Of a DNA stretch of 41,325 nt, positions 16,127 to 25,238 are shown one piece after another. Below the pieces are notes generated by a model, which had not been told where the DNA came from, did no database searches, and was given only the letters and a program-made list of their open reading frames with translations. The stretch comes from Methylosinus sp. Sm6 (GTDB lineage Bacteria; Pseudomonadota; Alphaproteobacteria; Rhizobiales; Beijerinckiaceae), in assembly GCF_019802345.1 (NCBI RefSeq), contig NZ_JAINDZ010000029.1, positions 1 to 41,325 on the forward strand. The letters run 5' to 3'. A program made the position numbers and the translations under genes. Every line of letters begins with the position of its first letter. The first letter of the stretch is position 1.

Positions 16127-18252
16127 AACAGCGCCCCGCCGGAGGTGAAATTCGGCCGATTGGTCAGATTGGAGGCGCTCACGTCGAGGCTCCAGTGATC
16201 GTCGAAGCGATAGCCGAGCGAGGCGGCGAGAACCTGCTGGGGCGCCAGAGTGAAGCCCTGCACATTGGGCTGCGTCGCCTCGGTGCGGCTCGCATAATTA
16301 AAGCTCGCCCCGAGCGAGAGGCCGCGCAGATCGCCCGTTTCGAACGTATAGCTCAGATCGAAATTATAGACGCGGCGCGGCGCGCCGAGCAGATCGCTGC
16401 CGACCTGCGACGGCGTATTGGAGTCCTTCGTCACCTGAGCATGAAGGAACGTGGCGGCGGCCGTCGCCTTCAATCCGGGAAGCGGCTCGACAGAGACATT
16501 GACCTCGCCCCCGTGACTGTGCTGCTGGCCGGTGACGAGCGCATAAAAGCCGCCGGGATTGGCGGGGTCGACGATCGCGACATGATCGCGCGTCACATCG
16601 AACAGGCCGAGCCCGACGCTCGCCTTCCATTCCGTGAGCTCGTGCTCGAGGCCGATCTCATATTGCGTGTCCTGCTGCGGCGGCGGCGCGCTTCCGCTCT
16701 TCAGCCGAACCGATATGTTGGGAATGAGCGAGCGTCCGAAGGCGGCGAAGAGCTGCGTGTCGGCGAAGGGGCGATATAATATGCCGGCGCGCGGACTGAA
16801 ATAGCCGGTGATTCCCTCGCTGAGGCTGTGGATCGGCTGCCCGGCGATCACGCCGAAAGGATCATGCACGGTCTCGCGCTGCGCGAGCAGATCATAGCGT
16901 CCGCCGACGAGAATGCGCCATTGCGGCGAAAGGTCGATCAGGTCTTGCGCATAGGCCGACTGGCTCCAGGCGCGCGCCGCGCCATTGCTCCAGAAGGCGT
17001 TGCTGAAATCGACGCCGAGCGGATAGACCGGCGCGCCGATGTCGATCGGCGGCAGCGGATCGCGCGCGACCGTCTCGTTGTGACCGAAGAAATAATCCCA
17101 ATGCTCGAGCCCGAGAAACACCGAATGCGCGATCGGGCCGGTGTCGAAGCGGCCGCTCAAGCGCAGCTGCGCGTCGAAATTGCGCGTGGAGAAATTCGAT
17201 CGCGCCGGCCTGCCGAGCGTGAGCGAGCGATTCCCGTCATAGCCCCAGCCGAGAAACCAGCCATACTCGTTTCCATTGAGGGTGTAGTCGACCAGCGTCG
17301 TCAGCTTCCAATCGGCGTCGAACGCGTGCTCATAGGTCAGCGAGAATTCGGCGGCGTGCGGCGTCTCGTGCTCGTTCACCGGCGCGCCGGCGTAGAACTC
17401 GCGCGGAACCTGCAGAAAGATCGGCGCCGCCGGCACGCCGTCGCGATACACGAGCCGCATCGCGCGATATTCGGAGCGCAATGTCAGCCGGTCGCCATTG
17501 TCGAGCAGAAGAGTAGCGGCCGGAGCGACATCAAATCCGCGCGAACGCTGGACATCGACGAAGCTCTCGCGGATCTGCGCGAAGCCGGTCATACGAAACA
17601 GCAGATTGTCGGAAAGCTCCGAGGGCGTGTCGATGTCGAAGGTCAGCCGGCGCACGCCGAAAGAGCCGAGCGTCGCCGTCGCTTTCGTGAATCCCTCGCC
17701 CATCGGCTTCTTGCGAATATAATTCGCCGCGCCGCCATAGCCGCCGAGCGCCTTGCCGAACAGCATCGCGCTCGGCCCTTTGTAGAACTCGACGTGATCG
17801 ACCATCGCGAGATTGACGTCGTCCGCGGTGAAGCCATGCGCCGCGCCATCGAACAGCGTCAGGCTGCTCGGGAATCCGCGCATGACGAAGCCCGGCGAAT
17901 AGCCCGAATCGCTCGTCGACGAATTGACGAACACACCGGACTGGTCCTTGCCCAAGCTCTGCGCGCGCGGCGGGTTGTCCTTGTTCTTCGTCTCGCGACT
18001 CTCGCCGTCCGTTTCGAGCTTCGGCCGGCGCTCCTCCGATGTCCTCGCCTCCTCGGCCAAGGACGGCGTCGCGAGCGCGAGCGCGGACAGAAGGGCGATG
18101 TCTCGCCGCTTCGAGCCGAAGCGCTCCAATCCGAGCGCGAGGCTGGAGCGCGCGCCCGGGAGTCCGCGACGCTGACGCGTAGAAAAACTCCCGACAATCA
18201 CCGACGACAACTCACAAAGAGAAATGTCACGCGAACCTCGCAAGAAGCTCAT
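16078..18252 (-). CDS. TonB-dependent siderophore receptor with shortened plug
   Basis: An outer-membrane 22-stranded transporter. Visible marks are the plug segment GYSPGFVMRGFP, VEFYKGPSAMLFG and GGAANYIRKKP, strand pairs with alternating aromatic residues, the late ASNLTNRPNF motif, and the terminal ...SVSATLTCKY ending in an aromatic residue. The start is unsure: ATG 18252 gives 724 residues with a hydrophobic stretch DIALLSALALATPSLA at about 55-70, late for a signal peptide, and no good ribosome site is seen. Between that signal and the RGF motif there are only about 60 residues, so the usual TonB box and first half of the plug appear missing. Ligand unknown. The 275 bases upstream hold its promoter; I saw no convincing Fur box. 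Confidence 0.85.
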   Translation of the reverse strand: MSFLRGSRDISLCELSSVIVGSFSTRQRRGLPGARSSLALGLERFGSKRRDIALLSALALATPSLAEEARTSEERRPKLETDGESRETKNKDNPPRAQSLGKDQSGVFVNSSTSDSGYSPGFVMRGFPSSLTLFDGAAHGFTADDVNLAMVDHVEFYKGPSAMLFGKALGGYGGAANYIRKKPMGEGFTKATATLGSFGVRRLTFDIDTPSELSDNLLFRMTGFAQIRESFVDVQRSRGFDVAPAATLLLDNGDRLTLRSEYRAMRLVYRDGVPAAPIFLQVPREFYAGAPVNEHETPHAAEFSLTYEHAFDADWKLTTLVDYTLNGNEYGWFLGWGYDGNRSLTLGRPARSNFSTRNFDAQLRLSGRFDTGPIAHSVFLGLEHWDYFFGHNETVARDPLPPIDIGAPVYPLGVDFSNAFWSNGAARAWSQSAYAQDLIDLSPQWRILVGGRYDLLAQRETVHDPFGVIAGQPIHSLSEGITGYFSPRAGILYRPFADTQLFAAFGRSLIPNISVRLKSGSAPPPQQDTQYEIGLEHELTEWKASVGLGLFDVTRDHVAIVDPANPGGFYALVTGQQHSHGGEVNVSVEPLPGLKATAAATFLHAQVTKDSNTPSQVGSDLLGAPRRVYNFDLSYTFETGDLRGLSLGASFNYASRTEATQPNVQGFTLAPQQVLAASLGYRFDDHWSLDVSASNLTNRPNFTSGGALFYGEPRSVSATLTCKY

Positions 18253-18527
18253 GCCGTCGGTCGTCGACGAAAGCTGTCTTCTCTTAACACTCGCGTCACA
18301 TGGATCGCAATCGCTCTCGATCGGCGTCGAGCAAACCTTACACCAACCTGTCATGAACGCTACGCGAGACTGACGAGGCCACCGCGCGCCACGTCGGCGC
18401 CGCCAGAAAAGCGATCGTGGAGACGCAAATGGAGATGCGGCGCGACGCCGCGAGACGCCGCCAGCTTTCGCCAGCGCCGTAGACGAACGGGAAGCCTGCC
18501 GAAGTCAGAAAGAAAGGCCGAGCCTGC

Positions 18528-20324
18528 TCACGAAAGCGCGTCCTGCAGCGCTACGAGAAAGGCTTCGCCATAATGAGAGAGCTTGTGCTCGCCGACGCCC
18601 TGGACGGCGCGCATTTCGGCGAGGGTCGCCGGCCGGCGCGACGCCATTTCGATGAGCGTTCGATCTGGAAAAATCATATAGGCGGGCAGGCCCAGCTCCC
18701 GGGCGAGCTCGAGGCGCTTGCGCTTCAGCGCCGCGAGCACGCGCTCGTCCTGCGTGTCGAGCTCAACGCTGCGAGGGGCGTCCTTGCGTTTTTCGCGCGC
18801 CGTCAAGGCGTCGCGTCGCAGCGCGATCTGCGAGCGGCCGAACAAAATGTCCTCGCCTTTCGCCGTGAGCGCAAAGCCGCCGTGCTCCGTGCTCGCGAGA
18901 GCGCGCGCGGCGAATAATTGACGGATGATGGCGCTCCATTCCTGCTTGGAGCGATCCTTGCCGACGCCGAAGGTCTTGATGCTCTCATGGCGGTTGCGGC
19001 GCACGGTCTCGCTCGCCGCGCCGGTCAGAATGTCCGCGAGATAATTGGCGCCGAAGCGCTGGCCCGTGCGCATCGCCGCCGACAGCGCCTTCTGCGCGTC
19101 GACGGTTCCATCATAGATCTGCACACGCCCGAGACAAATGTCGCAACGCCCGCAAGGCTCGCTCTCCTCGTCGAAATAAGCGAGCAAGGTCTGACGCCGG
19201 CAGGTCGGCGTCTCGCACAGCATGGCGAGCGCGGAGAAGCGGTCATGCTCGATGCGCTTTCTCTCCTCGCTCACCTCCTTCTGATCGATCTGCCGGCGCC
19301 GAAAGGCCATGTCGTCGAGGCCGTAGAGAGTGAGCGTGTCGGCCGGCAATCCGTCGCGCCCGGCGCGGCCGATCTCCTGATAATAGGATTCGACGCTGGA
19401 CGGCATGTCGGCATGGGCGACGAAACGCACATCGGGCTTGTTGACGCCCATGCCGAACGCGATCGTCGCGACGGCGATGATTCCGTCCTCTTGCAGGAAG
19501 CGATCCTGATTGCGGTTGCGCACGGCCTGATCCAGCTTCGCGTGGTAGCAGATCGCCTCATGGCCCTGCTCGGCGAAATAAGCGGCGAGCTTCTCGGTCG
19601 CGTCGCGCGACGAGCAATAGACGATGCCGCTCTCGCCGCGATGCTTCTCCAGAAAGCGCTGCAGCTGGCGGCGCGGCTGATCCTTGGCGGAAAATTGCAG
19701 CGCGAGATTGGGCCGGTCGAAGCTGTGCAGGAAGACGCGCGGGCTGGTCTTGAACAGCCGCTTGGCGATATCGGCGCGCGTCGCCTTGTCGGCGGTGGCG
19801 GTGAGGCCGACCACCTGCGCGCCGAGCGTTTCGGCGGCGACGCCGAGCTCGCGATATTCGGGGCGAAAGTCGTGACCCCATTCGGACACGCAATGGGCTT
19901 CGTCGATCGCGAGGCGCCTCGCGCCGGCGCGCGCCAGCATGTCGAGAACGCCGGGCGCGAGCAGCCGCTCCGGCGAGACGAACAACAGGCGCAGCTCGCC
20001 ATTGCGTAGCGCGCGGCGCGCGTCATCGTTCTCCTGCGCGTCGTTCGTCGAATTGAGCGTCGCCGCGGGAACGCCGAAGGCGCGCATCTGTTGCACCTGG
20101 TCGCGCATCAAGGCGATGAGCGGCGAGACCACGATGGTGAGCTTCCCGTCGACGAGAGCGGGCAGCTGATAGCACATGGACTTGCCGCTGCCGGTCGGCA
20201 TGATGGCGAGCACGCCCTCGCCGGCCAGCACGGCGGCGATGATCTCCGCCTGTCCCGGCCGGAAATCCTCATAGCCGAAAATGGATTTGAGCAGCGCGCG
20301 CGCCTTTTGGGGAAGCTCGGACAT
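18528..20324 (-). CDS. recQ: ATP-dependent DNA helicase RecQ
   Basis: A 3'-5' helicase of the RecF pathway. The 598-residue protein has [14 protein letters not shown], Walker [15 protein letters not shown], the DEAH box [19 protein letters not shown], motif [14 protein letters not shown], the zinc cysteines ([20 protein letters not shown]), an RQC winged helix and a C-terminal HRDC domain ([19 protein letters not shown]). ATG 20324 (MSELPQKA) is preferred over the ATG at 20342, because the family begins with this segment. It is transcribed toward the receptor gene, with a 275-base gap. Confidence 0.96.
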   Translation of the reverse strand: MSELPQKARALLKSIFGYEDFRPGQAEIIAAVLAGEGVLAIMPTGSGKSMCYQLPALVDGKLTIVVSPLIALMRDQVQQMRAFGVPAATLNSTNDAQENDDARRALRNGELRLLFVSPERLLAPGVLDMLARAGARRLAIDEAHCVSEWGHDFRPEYRELGVAAETLGAQVVGLTATADKATRADIAKRLFKTSPRVFLHSFDRPNLALQFSAKDQPRRQLQRFLEKHRGESGIVYCSSRDATEKLAAYFAEQGHEAICYHAKLDQAVRNRNQDRFLQEDGIIAVATIAFGMGVNKPDVRFVAHADMPSSVESYYQEIGRAGRDGLPADTLTLYGLDDMAFRRRQIDQKEVSEERKRIEHDRFSALAMLCETPTCRRQTLLAYFDEESEPCGRCDICLGRVQIYDGTVDAQKALSAAMRTGQRFGANYLADILTGAASETVRRNRHESIKTFGVGKDRSKQEWSAIIRQLFAARALASTEHGGFALTAKGEDILFGRSQIALRRDALTAREKRKDAPRSVELDTQDERVLAALKRKRLELARELGLPAYMIFPDRTLIEMASRRPATLAEMRAVQGVGEHKLSHYGEAFLVALQDALS

Positions 20325-20439
20325 GAGCCGAGCAGGTAGCACGGAACGGCGGCGGCGGGCGAGCGCGTCGCTCGCCTCCGCAAGGGCGCGAAACGCTCCG
20401 GCGCGATAATCGACAGAAGCGGCGGAGGCCCTGCCGCCT

Positions 20440-21282
20440 TCAGGCCGTCTCGCTGGACCACCGCTGCGAGCGGAAAGCCGCCGCTATGGCCGCGGCGCGC
20501 GCCTCGGCGGAGGGGTCGTCGATCGCCGCGCAGGCGGCGAGCGCGGCGGCGAGCAGCGCCGCCTTGGCATAGGGCTTGTCCCGATCGCCATGACCGCGGA
20601 AATCGCAGGCGCAGACCATCATCAGCCGGTCGAAGCGCTCGCGCGCGTCGAAGGCGCCGAGCCGCTCCAGCATCAGGGCGACCGGCCCCGCGCGCACTTC
20701 CGACGCGCGATGCACGCGCTCGCATTCGGCCAGCGCCAGCAGCGCCAGCTCGCGACAGTCCGCCGGCGCGCCGAAACGCTCCGCAATCGCATCCACGCGC
20801 GGCACGCCGCGCTCGATATGCTTGTAATGCACCGGCAAATGCTCGGGCGGCGAATCCGATTTTCCGACATTCATGGTGAGAAGGGCAAAGCGCACCGAGA
20901 GCGGCGCGCCGAGCGTGGCCGCCTCGTCCAGCGCGGCGAGAAGATGCTCGCCGAGATCGACCTCCCCCTGCCCGTCCGAAATCTGCGGCACGCCGAACAG
21001 CGCGTCGACCTCCGGCAGAATGCGCTCCAGCGCCCCGCAGCCGCGCAGGATGCGCAGCAGCCGCCCCGGCGCGCGGCCCATGAGCCCGGGCTCCAGCTCC
21101 GCCCAGACGTCGGCATAAGCGACGCCGTCGAGGCAGCCCGCCTCGATCTGCTCGGCCATCAGGCCGGGCACATCGTCGCCGGTCGCGTCCTCGGCCTCGG
21201 CGAGCAGGACGGCCATGCGCAGAACGCCGAGGCCGGGATGAGTCTGCCCGAAATCGGGCGTCGGGAAGGAAGCGTCTGACAT
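20440..21282 (-). CDS. Orphan CCA-transferase-like protein (HD-region only, HD motif degenerate)
   Basis: A 280-residue protein that aligns by eye with the C-terminal half of multifunctional CCA-adding enzymes such as E. coli Cca: [31 protein letters not shown], a conserved-type [10 protein letters not shown] (H113), then [20 protein letters not shown] and [21 protein letters not shown]. The nucleotidyltransferase head with the GDxD motif is absent. Where active enzymes have HDxGK, this one has MNVGK (137-141), so the phosphohydrolase site is also likely dead. The ATG at 21282 starts the recognisable part; 55 further codons are open upstream but look like non-coding sequence. It is upstream of recQ by 115 bases on the same strand. 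Function unknown; RNA binding would be my guess. Confidence 0.7.
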   Translation of the reverse strand: MSDASFPTPDFGQTHPGLGVLRMAVLLAEAEDATGDDVPGLMAEQIEAGCLDGVAYADVWAELEPGLMGRAPGRLLRILRGCGALERILPEVDALFGVPQISDGQGEVDLGEHLLAALDEAATLGAPLSVRFALLTMNVGKSDSPPEHLPVHYKHIERGVPRVDAIAERFGAPADCRELALLALAECERVHRASEVRAGPVALMLERLGAFDARERFDRLMMVCACDFRGHGDRDKPYAKAALLAAALAACAAIDDPSAEARAAAIAAAFRSQRWSSETA

Positions 21283-21463
21283 AGCGATACCGAAGTTGTC
21301 ATGTTTCGCCGCGCGGAGCAAACGGCGGGCCGCGCGGCTCGCGCGGCGAGGCGTCCGCCCCATCCCTCGCGCCAGCGTTCGTCTGCCGCGTCCGCGCTTC
21401 CGGCAAGCGGTCGTCGATGAGAACGCGAATTCCATGGCCTTCGGCACATGGCGCTGTTAGACT

Positions 21464-21488
21464 ACATGCGAACCGTATCGCACCATGT
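21464..21488. promoter_or_regulatory. Candidate operator of the toxin-antitoxin pair
   Basis: ACATG...CATGT flank an inner perfect dyad TGCGA-N6-TCGCA (21467-21482), giving a bulged palindrome that ends 15 bases before the antitoxin ATG. Ribbon-helix-helix antitoxins bind such dyads and repress their own operon. A TTAGACT sequence just ahead could be the -10. Confidence 0.5.
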
Positions 21489-21503
21489 CGATAAGAGGCC
21501 CCG

Positions 21504-21743
21504 ATGTCCGCCGCTTTTACCGTGCGTCTCGATGAGACAACGCTCGGCGCGCTCGACAAGCTCGCCGCAACGACCGAACGCTCGCGCAATTGGCTGGTCG
21601 CCAAGGCCGTCGAGGATTACATCGCCCTGAACGCTTGGCATATCGGCAAGATCGAAGCCGGAATCGCAGCGGCTGATCGCGGAGACTTCGCCAGCGATGA
21701 CGAGCTGGCGCGAGTGCGGAAGAAATTCGCAGCCACAGAATGA
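21504..21743 (+). CDS. Ribbon-helix-helix antitoxin (ParD/CopG-like)
   Basis: A 79-residue protein. The N-terminal strand-helix-helix (FTVRLDETTLGALDKLAATTERSRNWLVAKAVEDYI, given here as visible at residues 5-39) is a ribbon-helix-helix DNA-binding domain. The C-terminal part (EAGIAAADRGDFASDDELARV) is the helix that typically wraps the partner toxin; GDFASDDEL is common in this antitoxin group. The stop overlaps the toxin start in an ATGA, the usual coupled order of antitoxin before toxin. It likely represses its own promoter through the dyad just upstream. Confidence 0.9.
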   Translation: MSAAFTVRLDETTLGALDKLAATTERSRNWLVAKAVEDYIALNAWHIGKIEAGIAAADRGDFASDDELARVRKKFAATE

Positions 21744-22027
21744 AGCTGCGCTGGACGGCTCCGGCGCTGCGCGACCTCGAAGCGATCGGCGACTATATCG
21801 CGCGCGACAATCCCGCCGCGGCGGATCGCGTCGTCACCCGCATCCTCGACCAAGCCGAGCTCCTCGCCGTCCACGCCCACGCGGGGCGCGCCGGGCGCGT
21901 CCCTGAAACGCGGGAGATGATCGTGTCGGACTCCCCCTTCGTTCTGCCCTACCGCGTGAGGGGAGAGGTGGTCGAGGTGCTTGCCGTTTTCCATGGCTCG
22001 CGCCAATGGCCGGACAGCTTCAACTGA
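21740..22027 (+). CDS. ParE/RelE-superfamily toxin
   Basis: A 95-residue basic protein with the typical start LRWTAPALRDLEAIGDYIARDNP, then a second helix AADRVVTRILDQAELLA, and strands GRVPETREMIVSDSPFVLPYRV and VVEVLAVFHGSRQWP. The VLAVFHGSRQWP ending is standard for ParE-type toxins. ParE members poison gyrase while RelE members cut mRNA on the ribosome; the missing RelE catalytic set favours ParE, but this is inference. It forms an operon with the antitoxin gene by a 4-base overlap. Confidence 0.9.
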   Translation: MKLRWTAPALRDLEAIGDYIARDNPAAADRVVTRILDQAELLAVHAHAGRAGRVPETREMIVSDSPFVLPYRVRGEVVEVLAVFHGSRQWPDSFN

Positions 22028-22090
22028 GATGGGCGCGCTTTCGCGCCCGCATTTGCCGCAGCGAGATTAGTCGCCGACGGGCGCCGCCCC

Positions 22091-22450
22091 TCACCGCGCC
22101 AGCCCGCGAATGCGGGTCGCGAGCTCATCCTGATCATAGGGCTTGGCCAAAAACGGCGCCTCGGCGAGCGGGCCGGGCAATTGCTTCTGCAGATAGCCCG
22201 ACAGCACGAAGAACGGCAGATTGCGGGCCTTCAGCGCATCGGCGACGCCGGCGCTGCTGACGCCGCGCAGATTGGCGTCGAGGATCACCCCGTCGATTCC
22301 GGTCCCCTCGATCAGCGACAACGCCTCGTCCACCGAGCTCGCAGTGCCGCCGATCTCATAGCCGACCTCCTCGACGACCCAGCACAGGTCCGCCGCGATC
22401 GCCGGCTCGTCCTCGATCACCAATATGCGGATCGGCTCGCCTGCGCTCAT
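22091..22450 (-). CDS. Single-domain response regulator
   Basis: A 119-residue CheY-like receiver: acidic pair in ILVIEDEPAIAADL, phospho-acceptor Asp in GVILDANLRG, Thr/Ser position in FFVLSGY and Lys in FLAKPYDQDEL. There is no output domain. Single receivers of this kind are usual partners of HWE kinases. The gene is 53 bases downstream of the HWE kinase stop on the same strand, with a strong hairpin in between. Start ATG 22450 (MSAGEPIRIL); the frame stays open further upstream without family match. Confidence 0.9.
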   Translation of the reverse strand: MSAGEPIRILVIEDEPAIAADLCWVVEEVGYEIGGTASSVDEALSLIEGTGIDGVILDANLRGVSSAGVADALKARNLPFFVLSGYLQKQLPGPLAEAPFLAKPYDQDELATRIRGLAR

Positions 22451-22486
22451 CCTCGGCTTCTCCCCTACGCGAGCGGCGTGTCTGTG

Positions 22487-22522
22487 CTTGGAGAAGCGAG
22501 CTTCTAGGCTCGCTTCTCCAAG
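22487..22522 (-). terminator. 15-bp hairpin between kinase and response regulator
   Basis: CTTGGAGAAGCGAGC (22487-22501) and its exact complement (22508-22522) enclose a 6-base loop that contains the kinase stop codon. No T-run follows, so it may be a weak terminator, an mRNA-stabilising hairpin or a REP-like element. It shares the GCGAGC...GGCTCGC core with the hairpin at 37931-37974. Confidence 0.6.
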
Positions 22523-24603
22523 CCTCGATCGGCGTCTGCCTGCGGCGGCTCGATCACATTTTCGGGCGGCGCGCGCACCGTCCAGGCGATCCCGGCCGGC
22601 GCATAGTCGAGCGTCACCTGCCCGCCGAGCGAATGCTTGACCATCTGCAGGATGACCATATGGCCGAAGCCGTGGCGCCGCGGCGGAACGACGGCCGGCC
22701 CGCCGCTCTCGCGCCAGCTCATCTCGAAGCGCGGCGCGCCGCTCTCGTCGGCCACGACCCCGAAGGCGATGCGCGCCTCGCCCCGCTCCGTCGACAGCGC
22801 GCCATATTTGCCCGCATTGGTCGCGAGCTCGTGCAGCGCCATGCCGATCGTCTGGCCGGCCGAGGGCTTCACGATCGTCCGCGGTCCCTCGATCAGGATG
22901 CGCGAGCCGAACAAATCGCGGAAATGGGCGAGCTGCGAGCGCGTCAGCGCCTCGAGATCGACGCCGCGCCATTCGTTCTGCACCAAGAGATCATGGCTCG
23001 CGCCGAGCGCGGCGATGCGGTGGTCGAAGCGCTGCGCAAAGGCCGCCGGCGAATCCCTGCGGGCGGTCTGACGGGCGACGGCGCGCACCACGGTGAGCAG
23101 GTTCTTGGCGCGATGCGTCACCTCGCGCATCAGCAGCTCGACACGCTCCTCGGCCTTCTTGCGCTCGGTGATGTCCTGGATCGTGCTGCGCAGGCCGACG
23201 ATCTCGCCGCTCGGCTCGCGCACGGCCTCGCCGCGAATGGTGACGAAGATGCCGGCGCCGTCGACGCGATGCGCGGGCAGGTCGAGCTCGAAGCCTTCGC
23301 CCGAGCGGAGCGTCTCGCGCGCCGCCGCATCGAGCCGCTCCCAGTCCTGCGGCGCATAGAGCAGGCCTTTCTGCTCGGCGAAGGCCGGCGGCGGCTTGCC
23401 CGGATCGAGTCCGAAGATGTGCGCGAGATAGGGAGAAGCGCTGCCGCTGTCGCACGCCTGGCCGCTCCAGCGCCAGCTGCCGATGCGGCCGAGGCGCTGC
23501 GCTTCCCGCAGCTCCGCCTCGGTGCGCAGCAACGCCTCCTCGCGAGAGCGGATCGCCTCGGCGCGGGCGCGCTCATCGGCATAGGCGCGGGCGTCGGCCA
23601 TGGCGGAGCCGATCTTGGCCGCGACGCGATCGAGAAAATAGGCATAGGCGGCGTCGAGCCGCTTGCAGGCGCTGACGCCGGCGATCAAAGCAGCGGCCGC
23701 GCGGTCCTGGCCCGGCAGGACGATCGGGAACAGCACCGCCTCGTCCGGCGCGGAGGCGCAGACGCCGCGCGGCAGCACGCCATGGCGCGCGTCGAGCGTG
23801 CGCATGGCGACGCGCCCGGGATGGAGCCCGGGGACGTCGGCGAGGCCCCAGAGGTCGCCGCGAACGGGGTCGGGATCGCCGAGGCGCAGGCGCGACGGAA
23901 ACGCGCGCGCGCCGGGAGGCGCGCCGGTCGAGGCCATCAGGATCGCCTCGCCGCACGGCTCGTCGAGCCGGTAGACGGCTGAAAAGGGGATGTCGGCTTC
24001 ATTGGCCGCGAGAACGCTCGCCGCCACGCGGCAGGCCTGCGTTTCGTCCTCCGCCCGGCTCACCGCGGCGAGATCGCGCAATGTGCGCAGCCGCCGCTCG
24101 CCGACCACCCGCTCCGTGGTTTCGACGACCGGGCAGAAAACGCCGCCGACCGAGCCGTCGTCATCGAAGATCGGCCCGTAGGAAAAGCTGAAATAGGCCT
24201 CGTCGCGGCGTCCGTTGCGCATCGGGTCGAGCTGCAGATCCTCCGACCGGGTCGGCCGCCCGTTGGCCAACACCCCCTGCAGCATGGGGCCGATCACGTC
24301 CCAGATTTCCGGCCACACATCGCGCGCGGGTCGGCCGAGCGCGCGCGGATGCTTGTCGGCGAGAAAGACGTGATAGGCGTCGTTATAGAAGAGGCGCAGG
24401 TCCTCGCCCCAGAAAATAGCCATCGGAAATGCGCTGTTGAGGCACACTTCGAGCATCACGCGCAGGCGCTCGGGCCAGCGGCGGGGCTCGCCGATCGGCG
24501 AAGCAGACCAATCTGTCGCAGCAATCAGCGCGGCCGTTTCGCCGCCGCCCAGCAAGACCCGTTCGGACGGCCTCGCGGCGGCTTCGATCTCGGTTGCGGT
24601 CAC
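22504..24603 (-). CDS. PAS-GAF-PAS sensor histidine kinase of the HWE family
   Basis: A 699-residue cytosolic kinase. A PAS domain (about 50-165: FPMAIFWGEDLRLFYNDAY, ending VVETTERVVGERR) is followed by a GAF-like region (about 170-345), a second PAS with PAC motif (IVGLRSTIQDITERKKAEE) and the HWE kinase core. The core starts with LMREVTHRAKNLLTVVRAVARQ, which holds the phospho-accepting His, and the ATPase N-box ALHELATNAGKYGALS; HWE proteins lack a normal F box. The start is a GTG at 24603 with no strong ribosome site, so a later start is possible, though the first PAS needs nearly all of the N-terminus. The response regulator downstream is the likely target. The PAS may sense light or redox; no flavin cysteine motif is evident. 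Confidence 0.9.
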   Translation of the reverse strand: MTATEIEAAARPSERVLLGGGETAALIAATDWSASPIGEPRRWPERLRVMLEVCLNSAFPMAIFWGEDLRLFYNDAYHVFLADKHPRALGRPARDVWPEIWDVIGPMLQGVLANGRPTRSEDLQLDPMRNGRRDEAYFSFSYGPIFDDDGSVGGVFCPVVETTERVVGERRLRTLRDLAAVSRAEDETQACRVAASVLAANEADIPFSAVYRLDEPCGEAILMASTGAPPGARAFPSRLRLGDPDPVRGDLWGLADVPGLHPGRVAMRTLDARHGVLPRGVCASAPDEAVLFPIVLPGQDRAAAALIAGVSACKRLDAAYAYFLDRVAAKIGSAMADARAYADERARAEAIRSREEALLRTEAELREAQRLGRIGSWRWSGQACDSGSASPYLAHIFGLDPGKPPPAFAEQKGLLYAPQDWERLDAAARETLRSGEGFELDLPAHRVDGAGIFVTIRGEAVREPSGEIVGLRSTIQDITERKKAEERVELLMREVTHRAKNLLTVVRAVARQTARRDSPAAFAQRFDHRIAALGASHDLLVQNEWRGVDLEALTRSQLAHFRDLFGSRILIEGPRTIVKPSAGQTIGMALHELATNAGKYGALSTERGEARIAFGVVADESGAPRFEMSWRESGGPAVVPPRRHGFGHMVILQMVKHSLGGQVTLDYAPAGIAWTVRAPPENVIEPPQADADRGLEKRA

Positions 24604-24629
24604 CGGCGTTCGATTCCGATACGCCCCCT

Positions 24630-25117
24630 CCGCAGCCTATATCGAACTCGGCAACGGCCGATTCAAGCGCTCGCGCCAGCGTCCCGGATTTGCGCTCTTC
24701 CTCCAGCGTTATGCCCTCCCCGAGCCCGGCGTCCGGCGGAGCGCAAACCGACGTTGCCGAGATCGGCGATACGGCGGCCGGCTATTTCAGCCTGACCGTC
24801 GGGCAGGTCGAATACGCCGAAGCGCCGGAGCGTCTCGCGAAGGGATTGGCCCGGCGCCCCGTGCCGGTCATGATTCTGGCCCGATCGGCGGTCGCCAGGG
24901 AGTGGGAGGGCATAGGGCTCGGCGCAACGCTTCTGCGGGACGCCTTGCGGCGCACCGCCCGAGCCGCCGACATCGCCGGGATCGGAGCAGTCGTCGTTCA
25001 CGCCAAGAACGAACAGGCGAAGCGGTTCTATCAGCAGTCGATTTCGATGTCGCCGCGGACGCGCCCTTTCATCTTTTCCTTCAGATGAAACAAGTCGATC
25101 GTCTGATGAAACGCTGA
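24630..25117 (+). pseudogene. Frameshifted GNAT acetyltransferase (toxin-type) remnant
   Basis: A GNAT protein of the TacT/AtaT-like group can be read only by changing frame three times. Frame of base 24594 gives ASVPDL; near 24697 it shifts to the frame giving FLQRYALPE; near 24727 it returns to give ASGGAQTDVAEIGDTAAGYFSL through to NEQAKRFYQQ; near 25038 it shifts again to FDVAADAPFHLFLQMKQVD and stops at 25117. The acetyl-CoA loop EWEGIGLGATLLRDAL is intact. The central frame alone would make about 120 residues with a wrong tail. The partner DUF1778/RHH antitoxin gene that normally precedes such toxins is absent, so this looks like a decayed toxin-antitoxin locus. Confidence 0.8.
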
Positions 25118-25238
25118 ACGCGGCTCCGCCGCTCGGGCGGCCGAAACCGAAACAATATCGAAAGACGGCTCTCTTCCGACGCGCCGCTGGCCCTTCGTCG
25201 CAGGCTGGTGTAGGCAATCGCTGCGACCGAGGGAGATC

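Noticed and set aside
18253-18527. Fur box upstream of the TonB-dependent receptor
   Set aside because: No sequence close to the 19-bp Fur or to other iron-regulator consensus sites could be seen by eye.
16828-18573. A 581-codon open frame on the plus strand
   Set aside because: Antisense to the TonB-dependent receptor, which has clear family motifs.
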